A stretch of 46,998 nucleotides of DNA from Nostoc sp. TH1S01 (GTDB taxonomy: Bacteria; Cyanobacteriota; Cyanobacteriia; Cyanobacteriales; Nostocaceae). The notes under the pieces were generated by a model that did not search any database, had not been told where the DNA came from, and was given only the letters and a program-made list of their open reading frames with translations. A program made the position numbers and the translations under genes. Shown in pieces: positions 9,004 to 18,300 of the stretch. The stretch spans positions 1-46,998 of the forward strand of contig JAGKSW010000145.1 of assembly GCA_018993265.1 (NCBI GenBank), given 5' to 3'. Position 1 is the first letter of the stretch, and each line of letters begins with the position of its first letter.

Positions 9004-11550
9004 CTAAAATTTAGGCATTAACTTCAAAGTTTTATCTGTATTACCTTTGACCGTCTTACTTTCCCAAAGCATGGGATGATACTCAATGTTACGCCAAGGT
9101 TCTATCATATCTGCATAATGTTGATGAAAAGCGTGTCCAGACTGTCCGGGAGCATGAATAGCAAGTGATTGATCCAAATTGCCCAAGTCTACTATCATTC
9201 GCAGTGAAGGGATATCTGTAACTTCAAAAGATTTATTGGCTCTCCAACGGTTAGCATTTACAGTTTCGCCATTTCCTGCTGTGGAAAAAGCACCACGATT
9301 AAATAATGCTTCAATTGGAGGAACACCAGATTTACCTAACGTTGCATTACGGAAAGTAATCGTATGCAATTGTCCCCAATTCCATTTTTGTGGATCTTTG
9401 CCTTGCAGACGCTCTAATTCTGCTACTGCTGCTGTAAAAGCTTGCTGCAAAATTTGGTTGCGGTTTTCTATTTGCGGTGTTTGACGATTATCCCACCAAA
9501 AACTATCAGGCTGAGTTACTAAATTCTGTACTACAGCATACCAGCGATCGCCTCCATCAGGATAAAATTCACTTGGTAGCTGATCATGAAAAGTAGCGGC
9601 TAATAAATGTTTCCAAAATACTTCAAATAATGCCGCTGCTGGTGATGACATTTCTAGCTGGAAATTCCAATTTATAAATAACTTCCGAATTTTTTCTAAT
9701 CGCGGATTATCCAAAGATATATTCTGCAACAATGGTACTAAAATTTGTGCAGTTAAATTTTTGTTATCCCCTTGAATTTCCTGCACATCTTCAATAGAAA
9801 TATCTTGAGTTTGTTGGTTAATCATTTCTGTAATTCGCGCCGCCCGATAGCCATATACCCAATCGGTTGTAATTACATTATGATAGTTTTCTGCTACTAA
9901 ATTATTAGCGGTCGCAATATAGCCTTGTTGGGGATTATAGCTATAAGGTAACTTTTCAAAATCAATATAGCTTTGCCATTCATATTCATCTGTCCAACCT
10001 GAAACCGGATAACGCCCGTTTCCCTGGGCGCGAATTGGCATTTTACCGGGCATTTGATAGCCAATATTGCCATCAATATCTGCATAAACTAAATTTTGAG
10101 CAGCTATATCAAAATCCTTTGCAGCAGCGCGAAATTCTTGCCAATTTTGGGCGCGATTTATGCCAGTAATCGAGTAAGCTAATCTCGAAGGTTCTAAAGC
10201 TGTCCAACGCAAAGCGACAGCATATTGTTGTGGGACTTGGACTGATGGCTGCGGTTGAAATTGTTGCAAATTGGGTGAAACATCGGAAAGAATTGGCCCG
10301 TGTCGCGTGTAGCGGACTGTCTGCACAATTGGCTGACTACCTGCAACTTGGATGGTTTGTGGAACAAGCTGCATATCTACCCATTTCCCATTAACTTCGT
10401 ACTGATTGGGATTGTTGGGATTGATTTTTTCGATATATAAATCCATCACATCAGATTGTACGTTAGTCACACCCCAAGCAATGCGATCGCTATGACCGAT
10501 AATCACCCCTAACATTCCCGCAAAGGAAAAACCAGCCACGTTATAAGGACATTCTGCATTCTTGTTGATACAATGCAATCCCACCTCATACCAAATCGAA
10601 GGAATCTGCACAGCTAAATGTGGATCATTAGCCAAAATTGGTTTCTTCGTGACTGTGCGTTCACCAGATATTACCCAGTTATTAGAACCGATACCAACTC
10701 CTGTTGCACCGATGAGGTTTTCCAACGCTTTGATTGGAGGGATAGTTGACTCTAAAGTAGAAGCGATCGCAATTGGGAAATTAGGTGGTAAATTTTCTTT
10801 GACTTTATCACCTGGATTAGTTTGCCACTCTGGCAAAATCACAGGTAAATTTTTGGGATAAGGTGGAAACAGTTCTTCAACTTGCTGTGGTGACAGACTT
10901 TTTAACAAAATAGTCCGTTCAATTTCACTTTGAAAATTCCTCCCCAAATCGTAAGCCATCACCTTACCCCAAGTTAAAGAGTGTAGGGGTTGCCAAGGTT
11001 CCGGTTTGTACCGAGGATTAAGTAATTGCAACACAGCATATTCTAAACTCAAGGCGCTACCTTGATGTTTTGCCAAATAAGCATTTACACCGTCAGCATA
11101 AGCTTGCAAATCAGCTTGCATCTGCCCATCCATTTGCTGAATTTCTTGCTGTGCTACTCTATCCCAGCCCATTGTCCGCAGATATTTATCTGTGTCTACC
11201 TGGGACTCACCAAAAATTTCTGCCAGCCGCCCAGAACCAATATGTCGCCAAAAGTCCATTTGCCAAAAACGGTCTTGGGCGTGTACGTAACCCTGCGCCA
11301 TGAATAAATCATGGGTGTTTGCTGCATATATATGGGGAATTCCCCATTGATCTCGCTGGACTGTCACCTCAGCCTTCAGTCCAGGTATGGAAATTGTGCC
11401 GCTTGCTTGGGGGAAAGAACGCCGGACAGTATAAATGGCAAATCCTCCTACCGATAGTCCCAACACTAGCAGCGTAATTACTACAAGTTGGAATCCTTGG
11501 TATAACCAACGTTTTTTTCTGCTTTTGATATATGAGTAGCGTGGATTCAT
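9004..11550 (-). CDS. Penicillin acylase family protein (N-terminal serine hydrolase)
   Basis: 848-residue Ntn-hydrolase precursor. Residues ~17-42 are a hydrophobic anchor or uncleaved signal, so it acts in the periplasm. The alpha part has the family motif DQWGIPHIYAANTHDLFMAQGYVHAQDRFWQMDFWR (~67-102). The autocatalytic site is Gly288-Ser289 in GIGSNNWVISG; Ser289 would become the N-terminal nucleophile of the beta chain. NDPHLAVQIPSIWYEVGLH follows, and near the C-terminus comes the GQSGHAFHQHY motif. Members hydrolyse amide bonds of penicillins or acyl-homoserine lactones; the substrate here cannot be told. In cyanobacteria an acyl-homoserine-lactone acylase is a reasonable guess. Monocistronic. 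Confidence 0.9.
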   Translation of the reverse strand: MNPRYSYIKSRKKRWLYQGFQLVVITLLVLGLSVGGFAIYTVRRSFPQASGTISIPGLKAEVTVQRDQWGIPHIYAANTHDLFMAQGYVHAQDRFWQMDFWRHIGSGRLAEIFGESQVDTDKYLRTMGWDRVAQQEIQQMDGQMQADLQAYADGVNAYLAKHQGSALSLEYAVLQLLNPRYKPEPWQPLHSLTWGKVMAYDLGRNFQSEIERTILLKSLSPQQVEELFPPYPKNLPVILPEWQTNPGDKVKENLPPNFPIAIASTLESTIPPIKALENLIGATGVGIGSNNWVISGERTVTKKPILANDPHLAVQIPSIWYEVGLHCINKNAECPYNVAGFSFAGMLGVIIGHSDRIAWGVTNVQSDVMDLYIEKINPNNPNQYEVNGKWVDMQLVPQTIQVAGSQPIVQTVRYTRHGPILSDVSPNLQQFQPQPSVQVPQQYAVALRWTALEPSRLAYSITGINRAQNWQEFRAAAKDFDIAAQNLVYADIDGNIGYQMPGKMPIRAQGNGRYPVSGWTDEYEWQSYIDFEKLPYSYNPQQGYIATANNLVAENYHNVITTDWVYGYRAARITEMINQQTQDISIEDVQEIQGDNKNLTAQILVPLLQNISLDNPRLEKIRKLFINWNFQLEMSSPAAALFEVFWKHLLAATFHDQLPSEFYPDGGDRWYAVVQNLVTQPDSFWWDNRQTPQIENRNQILQQAFTAAVAELERLQGKDPQKWNWGQLHTITFRNATLGKSGVPPIEALFNRGAFSTAGNGETVNANRWRANKSFEVTDIPSLRMIVDLGNLDQSLAIHAPGQSGHAFHQHYADMIEPWRNIEYHPMLWESKTVKGNTDKTLKLMPKF

Positions 11551-11749
11551 GGAGGAGTTCTGCCATTTTTATTACTGGAACAAATTGTCCTGGTAATTGG
11601 CAGTTTGGGGAATTTTTCTTTTCAATCGTTTACATCTGGGGCTGGGAGTGAGGAGTTGACTTGTCAATTTTTATCCTATGAGCTATTGACAGGTATATAT
11701 TGTAAAACTAATATTTAGCTTATCTAATTAAAAGAGAGTAGATAAACTT

Positions 11750-12481
11750 GTGACAGGACTGACAGGAAAAGTAAATCGGTCGGAGATACCTGCCAACATA
11801 CCGAAACCGATTATTTTAGAAACCCAAGGACTCACACGCCGCTTTGGTAAGGTTACGGCAGTTGACGACCTCAGCATATCTGTAAAACAAGGTGAAGTTT
11901 TTGGCTTACTGGGGCCGAATGGCGCAGGTAAGAGTACAGTGATTAAAATGCTGACGACTCTGTTACCTAGTAGTGCAGGGAAAGCAACCTTAGCTGGCTA
12001 CGACATCACCCATCAATCTACGGCTGTGAGAAGGGTGATTGGCTATGTACCACAAGCCCTTTCGGCTGATGGTAGCCTCACAGGTTACGAAAATCTGTTG
12101 ATATTTGCCAAGTTGTATGAAATTCCTAGCAAGTATCGAGAACGATATATTAAGGAAATTCTGGCATTTATGGGTTTAGCAGATGCTACTCACCGCTTAG
12201 TGAGAAATTACTCTGGTGGGATGATTCGCAAACTAGAAATTGCTCAATCAATTTTGCATCAGCCGCAAATTTTGTTTTTAGATGAACCAACAGTCGGGCT
12301 AGATCCCCTAGCACGTACTCAGGTTTGGCAACTAGTGCAGAAACTTTGTACTGATTTTGGCACCACGATATTTTTAACTACGCACTTTTTAGAAGAAGCC
12401 GATAGTCTTTGTGACCGAGTAGTAATTATGCAGCGCGGTGAAGAAATTACCCAAGGCGCACCCAAAGACCTAAAAGCCTAA
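11750..12481 (+). CDS. DrrA-type ABC transporter ATPase, truncated by an in-frame TAA
   Basis: ATP-binding subunit of an ABC-2 exporter of the daunorubicin-resistance (DrrA) kind. Walker A GPNGAGKST, signature YSGGMIRKLEIAQ, Walker B ILFLDEPTVGLDP and the switch H in LTTHF are all present, so the nucleotide-binding domain is complete at 243 residues. The start is a GTG at 11750. TAA at 12479-12481 falls in the middle of a normal C-terminus: the same frame continues for 40 codons (LGKPNATLDDVFIHYTGDQL and on) to TAG at 12602-12604, overlapping the permease start by 44 bases. LKAQLGKPNATLDD is the usual family text, so one change (CAA to TAA) explains the stop. It may be a truncated functional protein, a pseudogene, a readthrough site or a sequencing error. 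Confidence 0.85.
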   Translation: MTGLTGKVNRSEIPANIPKPIILETQGLTRRFGKVTAVDDLSISVKQGEVFGLLGPNGAGKSTVIKMLTTLLPSSAGKATLAGYDITHQSTAVRRVIGYVPQALSADGSLTGYENLLIFAKLYEIPSKYRERYIKEILAFMGLADATHRLVRNYSGGMIRKLEIAQSILHQPQILFLDEPTVGLDPLARTQVWQLVQKLCTDFGTTIFLTTHFLEEADSLCDRVVIMQRGEEITQGAPKDLKA

Positions 12482-12560
12482 CTCGGTAAGCCGAATGCAA
12501 CTTTAGATGATGTCTTTATTCACTACACAGGCGACCAATTAGTATCAGGAGTTAACTACC

Positions 12561-13418
12561 GTGACACAGCAAGAACCAGGCGTACTGCTCAACGGTTGGG
12601 TTAGAACCAAAGCGACGCGTAAGCATAATTTTATCTCTGCAATTAGTGAGTTAATTATCAAAACATTGGCGATCGCAGAATTGGAAATTCGCAAACTCCG
12701 CCATGATCCTACAGATTTAGTCGTTAGAGCCGTCCAGCCAGCACTATGGTTACTTATATTTGGGCAAGTTTTCGCCAAAACTAGAGCCATCCCCACCGGG
12801 GGAAATCTGCCTTATTTAGATTTTATGACGGCGGGGATTCTGGCGCAGAGTGTTTTGTTTGTCGCCATTTTCACTGGGGGAATGACTTTGATTTGGGAAC
12901 GGGACTTAGGAATTGTACATAAATTCCTCGCCAGTCCTACACCCCGCGTCGCTATGGTATTAGGCAAAGCAGTGGCTTGTGGAGTCCGGTGCTTATCACA
13001 GGTATTTATTATTTATGGATTGGCTCTGTTATTAGGAGTAAAGCTGAATTTGCATTTCTTGGCAATTATCCAAGTCTTACTGATTGTTTTTATGGGTGCG
13101 GGATGTTTTTGTATTTTTTCCCTGATTATTGGTTGTTTGGTGAAAACCAGAGAACGAATGACGGGAATTGGACAGTTATTAACCATGCCGTTGTTTTTTG
13201 CCAGCAATGCGATTTATCCGATTTCCTTAATGCCGAACTGGCTAAAATTTATTTCTCACATCAACCCCTTAACTTATGAAGTTGATGCTTTACGCGGCAC
13301 AATGCTACTCAACGGTACAAGTCTTTATGGATTTAGTCTGGATTGTACAATTCTCCTACTAACATTGATAATATTAACCCTCATCTGTGGCAAACTTTAT
13401 CCACGGGTGGCGATGTAA
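12561..13418 (+). CDS. ABC-2 type transporter permease (DrrB-like)
   Basis: 285-residue membrane subunit partnering the upstream ATPase. After a soluble N-terminus with LAIAELEIRKLRHDP there are six hydrophobic segments, with VQPALWLLIFGQVF, FMTAGILAQSVLF, the conserved ERDLGIVHKFLASPTPR loop and LTMPLFFASNAIYPISLMP before the last pair of helices, as in the ABC-2 family. It probably exports a lipid, drug or polysaccharide; substrate unknown. Starts with GTG at 12561, inside what would be the intact end of the ATPase gene, so translation is probably coupled. Confidence 0.88.
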   Translation: MTQQEPGVLLNGWVRTKATRKHNFISAISELIIKTLAIAELEIRKLRHDPTDLVVRAVQPALWLLIFGQVFAKTRAIPTGGNLPYLDFMTAGILAQSVLFVAIFTGGMTLIWERDLGIVHKFLASPTPRVAMVLGKAVACGVRCLSQVFIIYGLALLLGVKLNLHFLAIIQVLLIVFMGAGCFCIFSLIIGCLVKTRERMTGIGQLLTMPLFFASNAIYPISLMPNWLKFISHINPLTYEVDALRGTMLLNGTSLYGFSLDCTILLLTLIILTLICGKLYPRVAM

Positions 13419-13437
13419 CTAGGAGAACAACTAGCCC

Positions 13438-13908
13438 ATGAAGCTCGATAAACCCTCACATGCTGCTACTTCTGAAGAATGTGCAGCCAAAGTCATGGAG
13501 ACCATTCCATTAGTGATGCGGTTTATCAGGAAGGAGATGCGAGCGCATAACGCCGGGTTTTTGTCAATTCCTCAGTTGCGATCGCTGGCATTTATTAATC
13601 GTAATCCTGGTGGTTCACTTTCTGATTTGGCAGAACATCTTGGTGTCACCTCTGCGACAGCTTCAGCAACCATAGAACGGCTAGTACAGCGCAACCTAGT
13701 ACAACGTGAACATCATCCGCAAGAGCGACGACGGATAGTTCTCAACTTGACTGATGAGGGCAAGTACCATCTCCAGCAATCCCTCAATCATACTCGCGCT
13801 CAGATTGCTGACATTCTCAATAATTTGTCAGCCGAGGAATATTCTCAGATTGAACAAGGGTTAACCTTCTTAAAAAATGTCTTCGATCAAACGGAAATTA
13901 ACTCCTAA
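13438..13908 (+). CDS. MarR family transcriptional regulator
   Basis: 156-residue winged-helix regulator. The DNA-binding part shows LSDLAEHLGVTSATASATIERLVQRNLVQREHHPQERRRIVLNLTDEG, the MarR recognition helix and wing. Flanking helices form the dimer interface. It begins 20 bases after the ABC permease and overlaps the MFS gene by 32 bases, so it probably controls this efflux operon in response to a ligand. No operator could be identified by eye. Confidence 0.9.
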   Translation: MKLDKPSHAATSEECAAKVMETIPLVMRFIRKEMRAHNAGFLSIPQLRSLAFINRNPGGSLSDLAEHLGVTSATASATIERLVQRNLVQREHHPQERRRIVLNLTDEGKYHLQQSLNHTRAQIADILNNLSAEEYSQIEQGLTFLKNVFDQTEINS

Positions 13909-15145
13909 CAGCAATCCGGCTGAAAAACACGATCCCTTTGCGGCTTTAAGATTTCGAGACTATAGATTATTTACCATTGGGCGCTTGCTGCTATTTATTG
14001 GCTCGCAAATGCAAACAGTTGCTATCGGCTGGGAACTGTATGAACGGACTGATTCAGCTTTGGCTTTAGGTGGTGTGGGACTCGCCCAAGTTTTACCAAT
14101 TATTGCTCTTACCTTAATTGCGGGAGATTTAGCCGATCGCCGCGATCGCAAAATCACTGTTTTATCTTCAGTCATTTTACTCGCTCTTTGTTCCCTCACG
14201 TTAGGAGTACTTTCTTATACTAAGGGCGCAGTATTTTTAATTTATGCTTGCTTGGTATTATCTGGGGTTGCCAGGGCATTTCTCAAACCGGCGGGTGATG
14301 CTTTAATGTGGCAGTTAATACCTGTAAGTGCTTTTACCAATGCTGCCACTTGGAATAGTAGTAGCTTTCAGTTAGCCTCAGTCATTGGCCCCGCCTTGGG
14401 TGGATTTGGCATTGCTTTGCTGGGAAGTGCTACAGGGGTATATATCCTAGCTGCGATCGCAGCTTTTTTCTGCTTTTGTCTCACAGCCACAATTAAAGAG
14501 CAAAAAAATATTCGCACCAAAGAACCTATTTCTTTGCAAGCACTCTCCGCCGGCGTGAAATTTCTCTGGGAGAATCAGTTGATTTTAGCCGCCATTACCC
14601 TAGATATGTTTGCGGTGTTATTTGGCGGTGCGATCGCACTACTGCCGATTTTTGCCAAAGATATTTTGCACGTCGGGCCAGTGGAATTAGGATATATGCA
14701 GGCTGCCCCTTCCATCGGGGCGTTAATTATGGCTGTGAGTTTGGCATATCTACCCCCATTACGCAAAGCCGGGCCGGCCTTACTTTGGTCAGTTGTTGGT
14801 TTTGGTGTGGTCATTATTATTTTTGGTTTGTCCCGTTGGTTTTGGTTATCCTTACTCATGTTGGTGTTGAGTGGGGCGTTAGATAGTATTAGTGTAGTGA
14901 TTCGCCATACTTTAGTCCAAATTAAAACACCTGATCATTTGCGAGGTCGGGTAGCAGCAATTAATAGCGTCTTTATCAGTGCTTCTAATGAACTGGGTGG
15001 TTTTGAATCTGGTTTAGCTGCTGCAATATTTGGCCCCATTGCGGCGGTTGTCGGCGGCGGAGTTGGCACAATTTTAGTAGTGCTGGCAGTAGCTAAGATT
15101 TGGCCGGGTATGGTTAAACTTGGGGCTTTGGAAGAATTGGATTAG
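13877..15145 (+). CDS. Major facilitator superfamily exporter (EntS-like)
   Basis: 422-residue transporter with about twelve hydrophobic segments. The N-terminal half has FAALRFRDYRLFTIGRLLLFIGSQMQTVAIGWELYERT and the MFS loop motif GDLADRRDRKI, typical of the DHA3/EntS group that exports siderophores and macrolides. DHLRGRVAAINSVFISASNELGGFESGLAA marks the C-terminal half. Overlaps marR by 32 bases and so belongs to the efflux operon ABC-ABC-marR-MFS. Substrate unknown. Confidence 0.9.
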   Translation: MSSIKRKLTPNSNPAEKHDPFAALRFRDYRLFTIGRLLLFIGSQMQTVAIGWELYERTDSALALGGVGLAQVLPIIALTLIAGDLADRRDRKITVLSSVILLALCSLTLGVLSYTKGAVFLIYACLVLSGVARAFLKPAGDALMWQLIPVSAFTNAATWNSSSFQLASVIGPALGGFGIALLGSATGVYILAAIAAFFCFCLTATIKEQKNIRTKEPISLQALSAGVKFLWENQLILAAITLDMFAVLFGGAIALLPIFAKDILHVGPVELGYMQAAPSIGALIMAVSLAYLPPLRKAGPALLWSVVGFGVVIIIFGLSRWFWLSLLMLVLSGALDSISVVIRHTLVQIKTPDHLRGRVAAINSVFISASNELGGFESGLAAAIFGPIAAVVGGGVGTILVVLAVAKIWPGMVKLGALEELD

Positions 15146-15285
15146 GGGCTAGAGGTTAGAGGTTGGAGGCTAGAGGTTAGAGGTTAGAGGAAATATTTGA
15201 TGAGAAGAAACATTTTCTAACTAGCCCCTAATCCCTAATCCCTACTAGCCTCTAGCCCTTAGCCCCTAATCCCTAATCAAAACCT
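15146..15285. repeat. Heptamer repeats in two opposed blocks
   Basis: A block of GGCTAGAGGTTAGAGG units (15146-15190) is followed by the complementary type (CTAGCCCCTAATCCCTAATC and on, 15219-15280). The opposed orientation lets the two blocks fold into a long imperfect hairpin that could end the MFS transcript. Confidence 0.65.
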
Positions 15286-15362
15286 CAATCTCAAGGTAGA
15301 TACTAATCAGGAGTCACTTCGGATTGAATATAAGAACCGTGTACGCATACGGAAAAATCTAA

Positions 15363-18300
15363 ATGAAGCGCGACTCAACGGGTAAGTTTGTTAGCAACTG
15401 GGACTCAGAAAACAAACAACGAGTTAGTATATCTCTGACCAGTACAGCATGGCGATCGCTTGATGAAGAAGCGCACAAGCAAGGAATTTCGCGTTCGGAA
15501 TTGATTGAATACTTTGCCCGTAGCTTGGGAAATGAACCACATCCTGACTTTCAGGAAATACGGGAAAATGCTGAATATGCTTTATTACAAGAACGAATAG
15601 CCACCTTAGAGCAGGAGAAACAAGCTTTAGAAGCTTTACTAGAAAATGCCCCAGATCCAAAATTCATCGCCGCCCAAGCATCTGAACGTAAGGTAATCAC
15701 TATCCTAGAAAGCATTACAGATGCCTTCGTGGCTTTTGATTGTGATTGGTGCTACACATATATAAATCAGGCAGCAGCGCAAATTTTACACAAAACACCA
15801 GCGGAACTTATTGGTAAAAATGTTTGGCAGGAGGTGTTTCCGGAACTTGTTGGTGGTATAGCCTATAAATCTATGCATCAGGCAGTAGCGCAACAAGTAG
15901 CTGTTGCGTGGGAAGAATATGGGGAGTCTGTTGGTTGTTGGTTAGAAATCAAAGCTTATCCCTCGGTTGGGGGTTTGGCAGTGTATTTTCGTGATATTAC
16001 GGCTCGCAAACAAGCTGAAGCAGAAAAGGAACGCTTGTTGCAAGCACTGGAAATAGAACATACTCGCTTTACTACTGTTTTACAGCAGTTACCAGCCGGT
16101 GTATTAATTGCCGATGCGGCAACTGGTAAATTAGTGCTGGCTAATGAACAAGCTAAACACATTGTTGGTTACGACTATGAACAGTCTCTGGAATTAGAAG
16201 AATACGTACCGATTACCCCATTTGTCGCCTTTCGTACTGATGGACAAATGTATGAACCCTATGATTATCCATTAGCGCGATCGCTGCAAACAGGTGAAGT
16301 TATCTCTAACGAAGAATTGCGACTAGAAAATGATGGTCGCCAAACTTTTATTAGTGTCAATTCTGCACCAATACTCAATAGCCAAAATCAAATTGTGGCA
16401 GCTGTAGTTGTCCTGCAAGATATAACTGAGCGTAAGCAAATTGAAGAAAACTTGCGACAGACAGAAGAACGCTTACAACTGGCTTTATCTTCAGGGCAGA
16501 TAATTGCTTGGGATATGGATTTAATTACAAATCATGTGGTGTGTTCTCCTAATGCCTTTTGGCTTTGGGGAATAGAAGCCGGAACAGTAGAAGATTTTAT
16601 GGCTTTGATTCATCCAGATGATCAGCAGCGAATTGTGCAAGCAGCCCAAAGAGCCGCTGCGGGAGAAACAATTTATCAGCAAGAGTACCGCATTATTGCT
16701 CCCGACAAAACAATGCGTTGGATTAATAGTCAAGGCAGAGTTTACCTAGATGCAACTGGACGGGGAGTGCGGATAATTGGCATCACCGTAGATATTACAG
16801 AGCGCAAACAACTGTGGGAACAGGTGCAACATAAAGACAGACAACAGAAATTTTTAATTCAATTAAATGATGCGATTCGCCCAATTCCAGACTCGAAAGA
16901 AATTATGTGGCAAGTAGTGCGTGCCACAGGTCAGCATTTCCAAGTGAGTAGATGTACCTATGGGGAAATTGATCCTACCCAAGAATATGTAATTGTTGAG
17001 CGTGATTATTGCAATGGTGTGAGTAGTGTGGTTGGGACTCATCACATGAATTCTTTTGGCCGGGAAATCATTGCTGAACTCAAGCAGGGCAAAACAATTA
17101 TTGTGGATGATGTGGATGCTGATCCTCGGACTAGAGGATCAGGCGCAACTGCTTTTGATGTGATCCAAACTAAATCTCTGTTATGTGTGCCGTTGGTGAA
17201 ACAAGGAAAGTTTATCGCTTTACTTGTGTTACACCATATTGCGCCGCGCCACTGGCAACAGGAAGAAGTGACACTGATAGAGCAAATTGCCGAACAAACT
17301 TGGTTAGCTGTAGAGCGATCGCGTGCGGAAGAGGCATTACGAGAAAGTGAGGCACACCTGCAACTGGCGCTAAATGTTGGACGTATGGGATCATGGGATT
17401 GGGATGTCCAAACTGGTGCATTACATTGGTCAGAAGGACACTTCACGGTCTTAGGTCTGCAACCATATCAGTGTCAACCCAGTTATGAAGTTTGGCAGAG
17501 TCGGGTGCATCCAAATGATTTAGCACAAGCTGAAGCTAAACTTCAGCAAGCTATGCAGGCCAAGAAAGAGTATCATCATGAATATCGCCTGCGTTGGTTA
17601 GATGGCTCAATTCATTGGGTAGAAGCCAGGGGAAAGTTTACTTACGATTTGAAGGGAAATCCGAAAAACTCGATTGGCGTTGTCATTGATATTACAGAAC
17701 GCAAGCAAGTAGAACAAGAACGAGAACGATTACTAGAACGCGAACGCATTGCCCGAATGCGAGCAGAAACCGCACAACGCCAACTAGCAACCATATTTGA
17801 AACTTCACCAGTGGGAATTGCTCTGTTAGATCGCCAACAGCGATATATTGCGATTAACGAAGCATTAGCCAAAATCAACGGATTAACTCGTGAACAACAT
17901 TTAGGACATTCAGTTAAGGAACTTTTTGGTCAAGTTGATCCGGGAATAGTTGCCATCTTTGATGAAATTTACAATACCGGAGATCAATTTATTTCCCTCA
18001 GCCTGGCGATCAATCCTCCTGGTCGGAGCGATCGCTGTCCTGGTTACTACAATGTTTACTATCTGCCCACAATTAACTCCAACCATCAAATAGAAGATGT
18101 TTTAGCGTATGTGGTCGATGTGACTGAGCAAGTCAGGTTAGAGCGGAACCAACGCTTTCTGGCAGAGGCGAGCTCAGTTTTAGCATCTTCTCTCGATTAC
18201 CAAACTACCCTAGAGCGAGTCGCCCAACTGGCAGTACCGGAGTTAGCAGATTGGTGTACAGTCCACATAGTCAAAGAAGATGGTGTTATTGAACAGATTG

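Noticed and set aside
17042-17446. 134-codon minus-strand frame inside the histidine kinase
   Set aside because: Opposite-strand shadow in GAF and PAS coding sequence.
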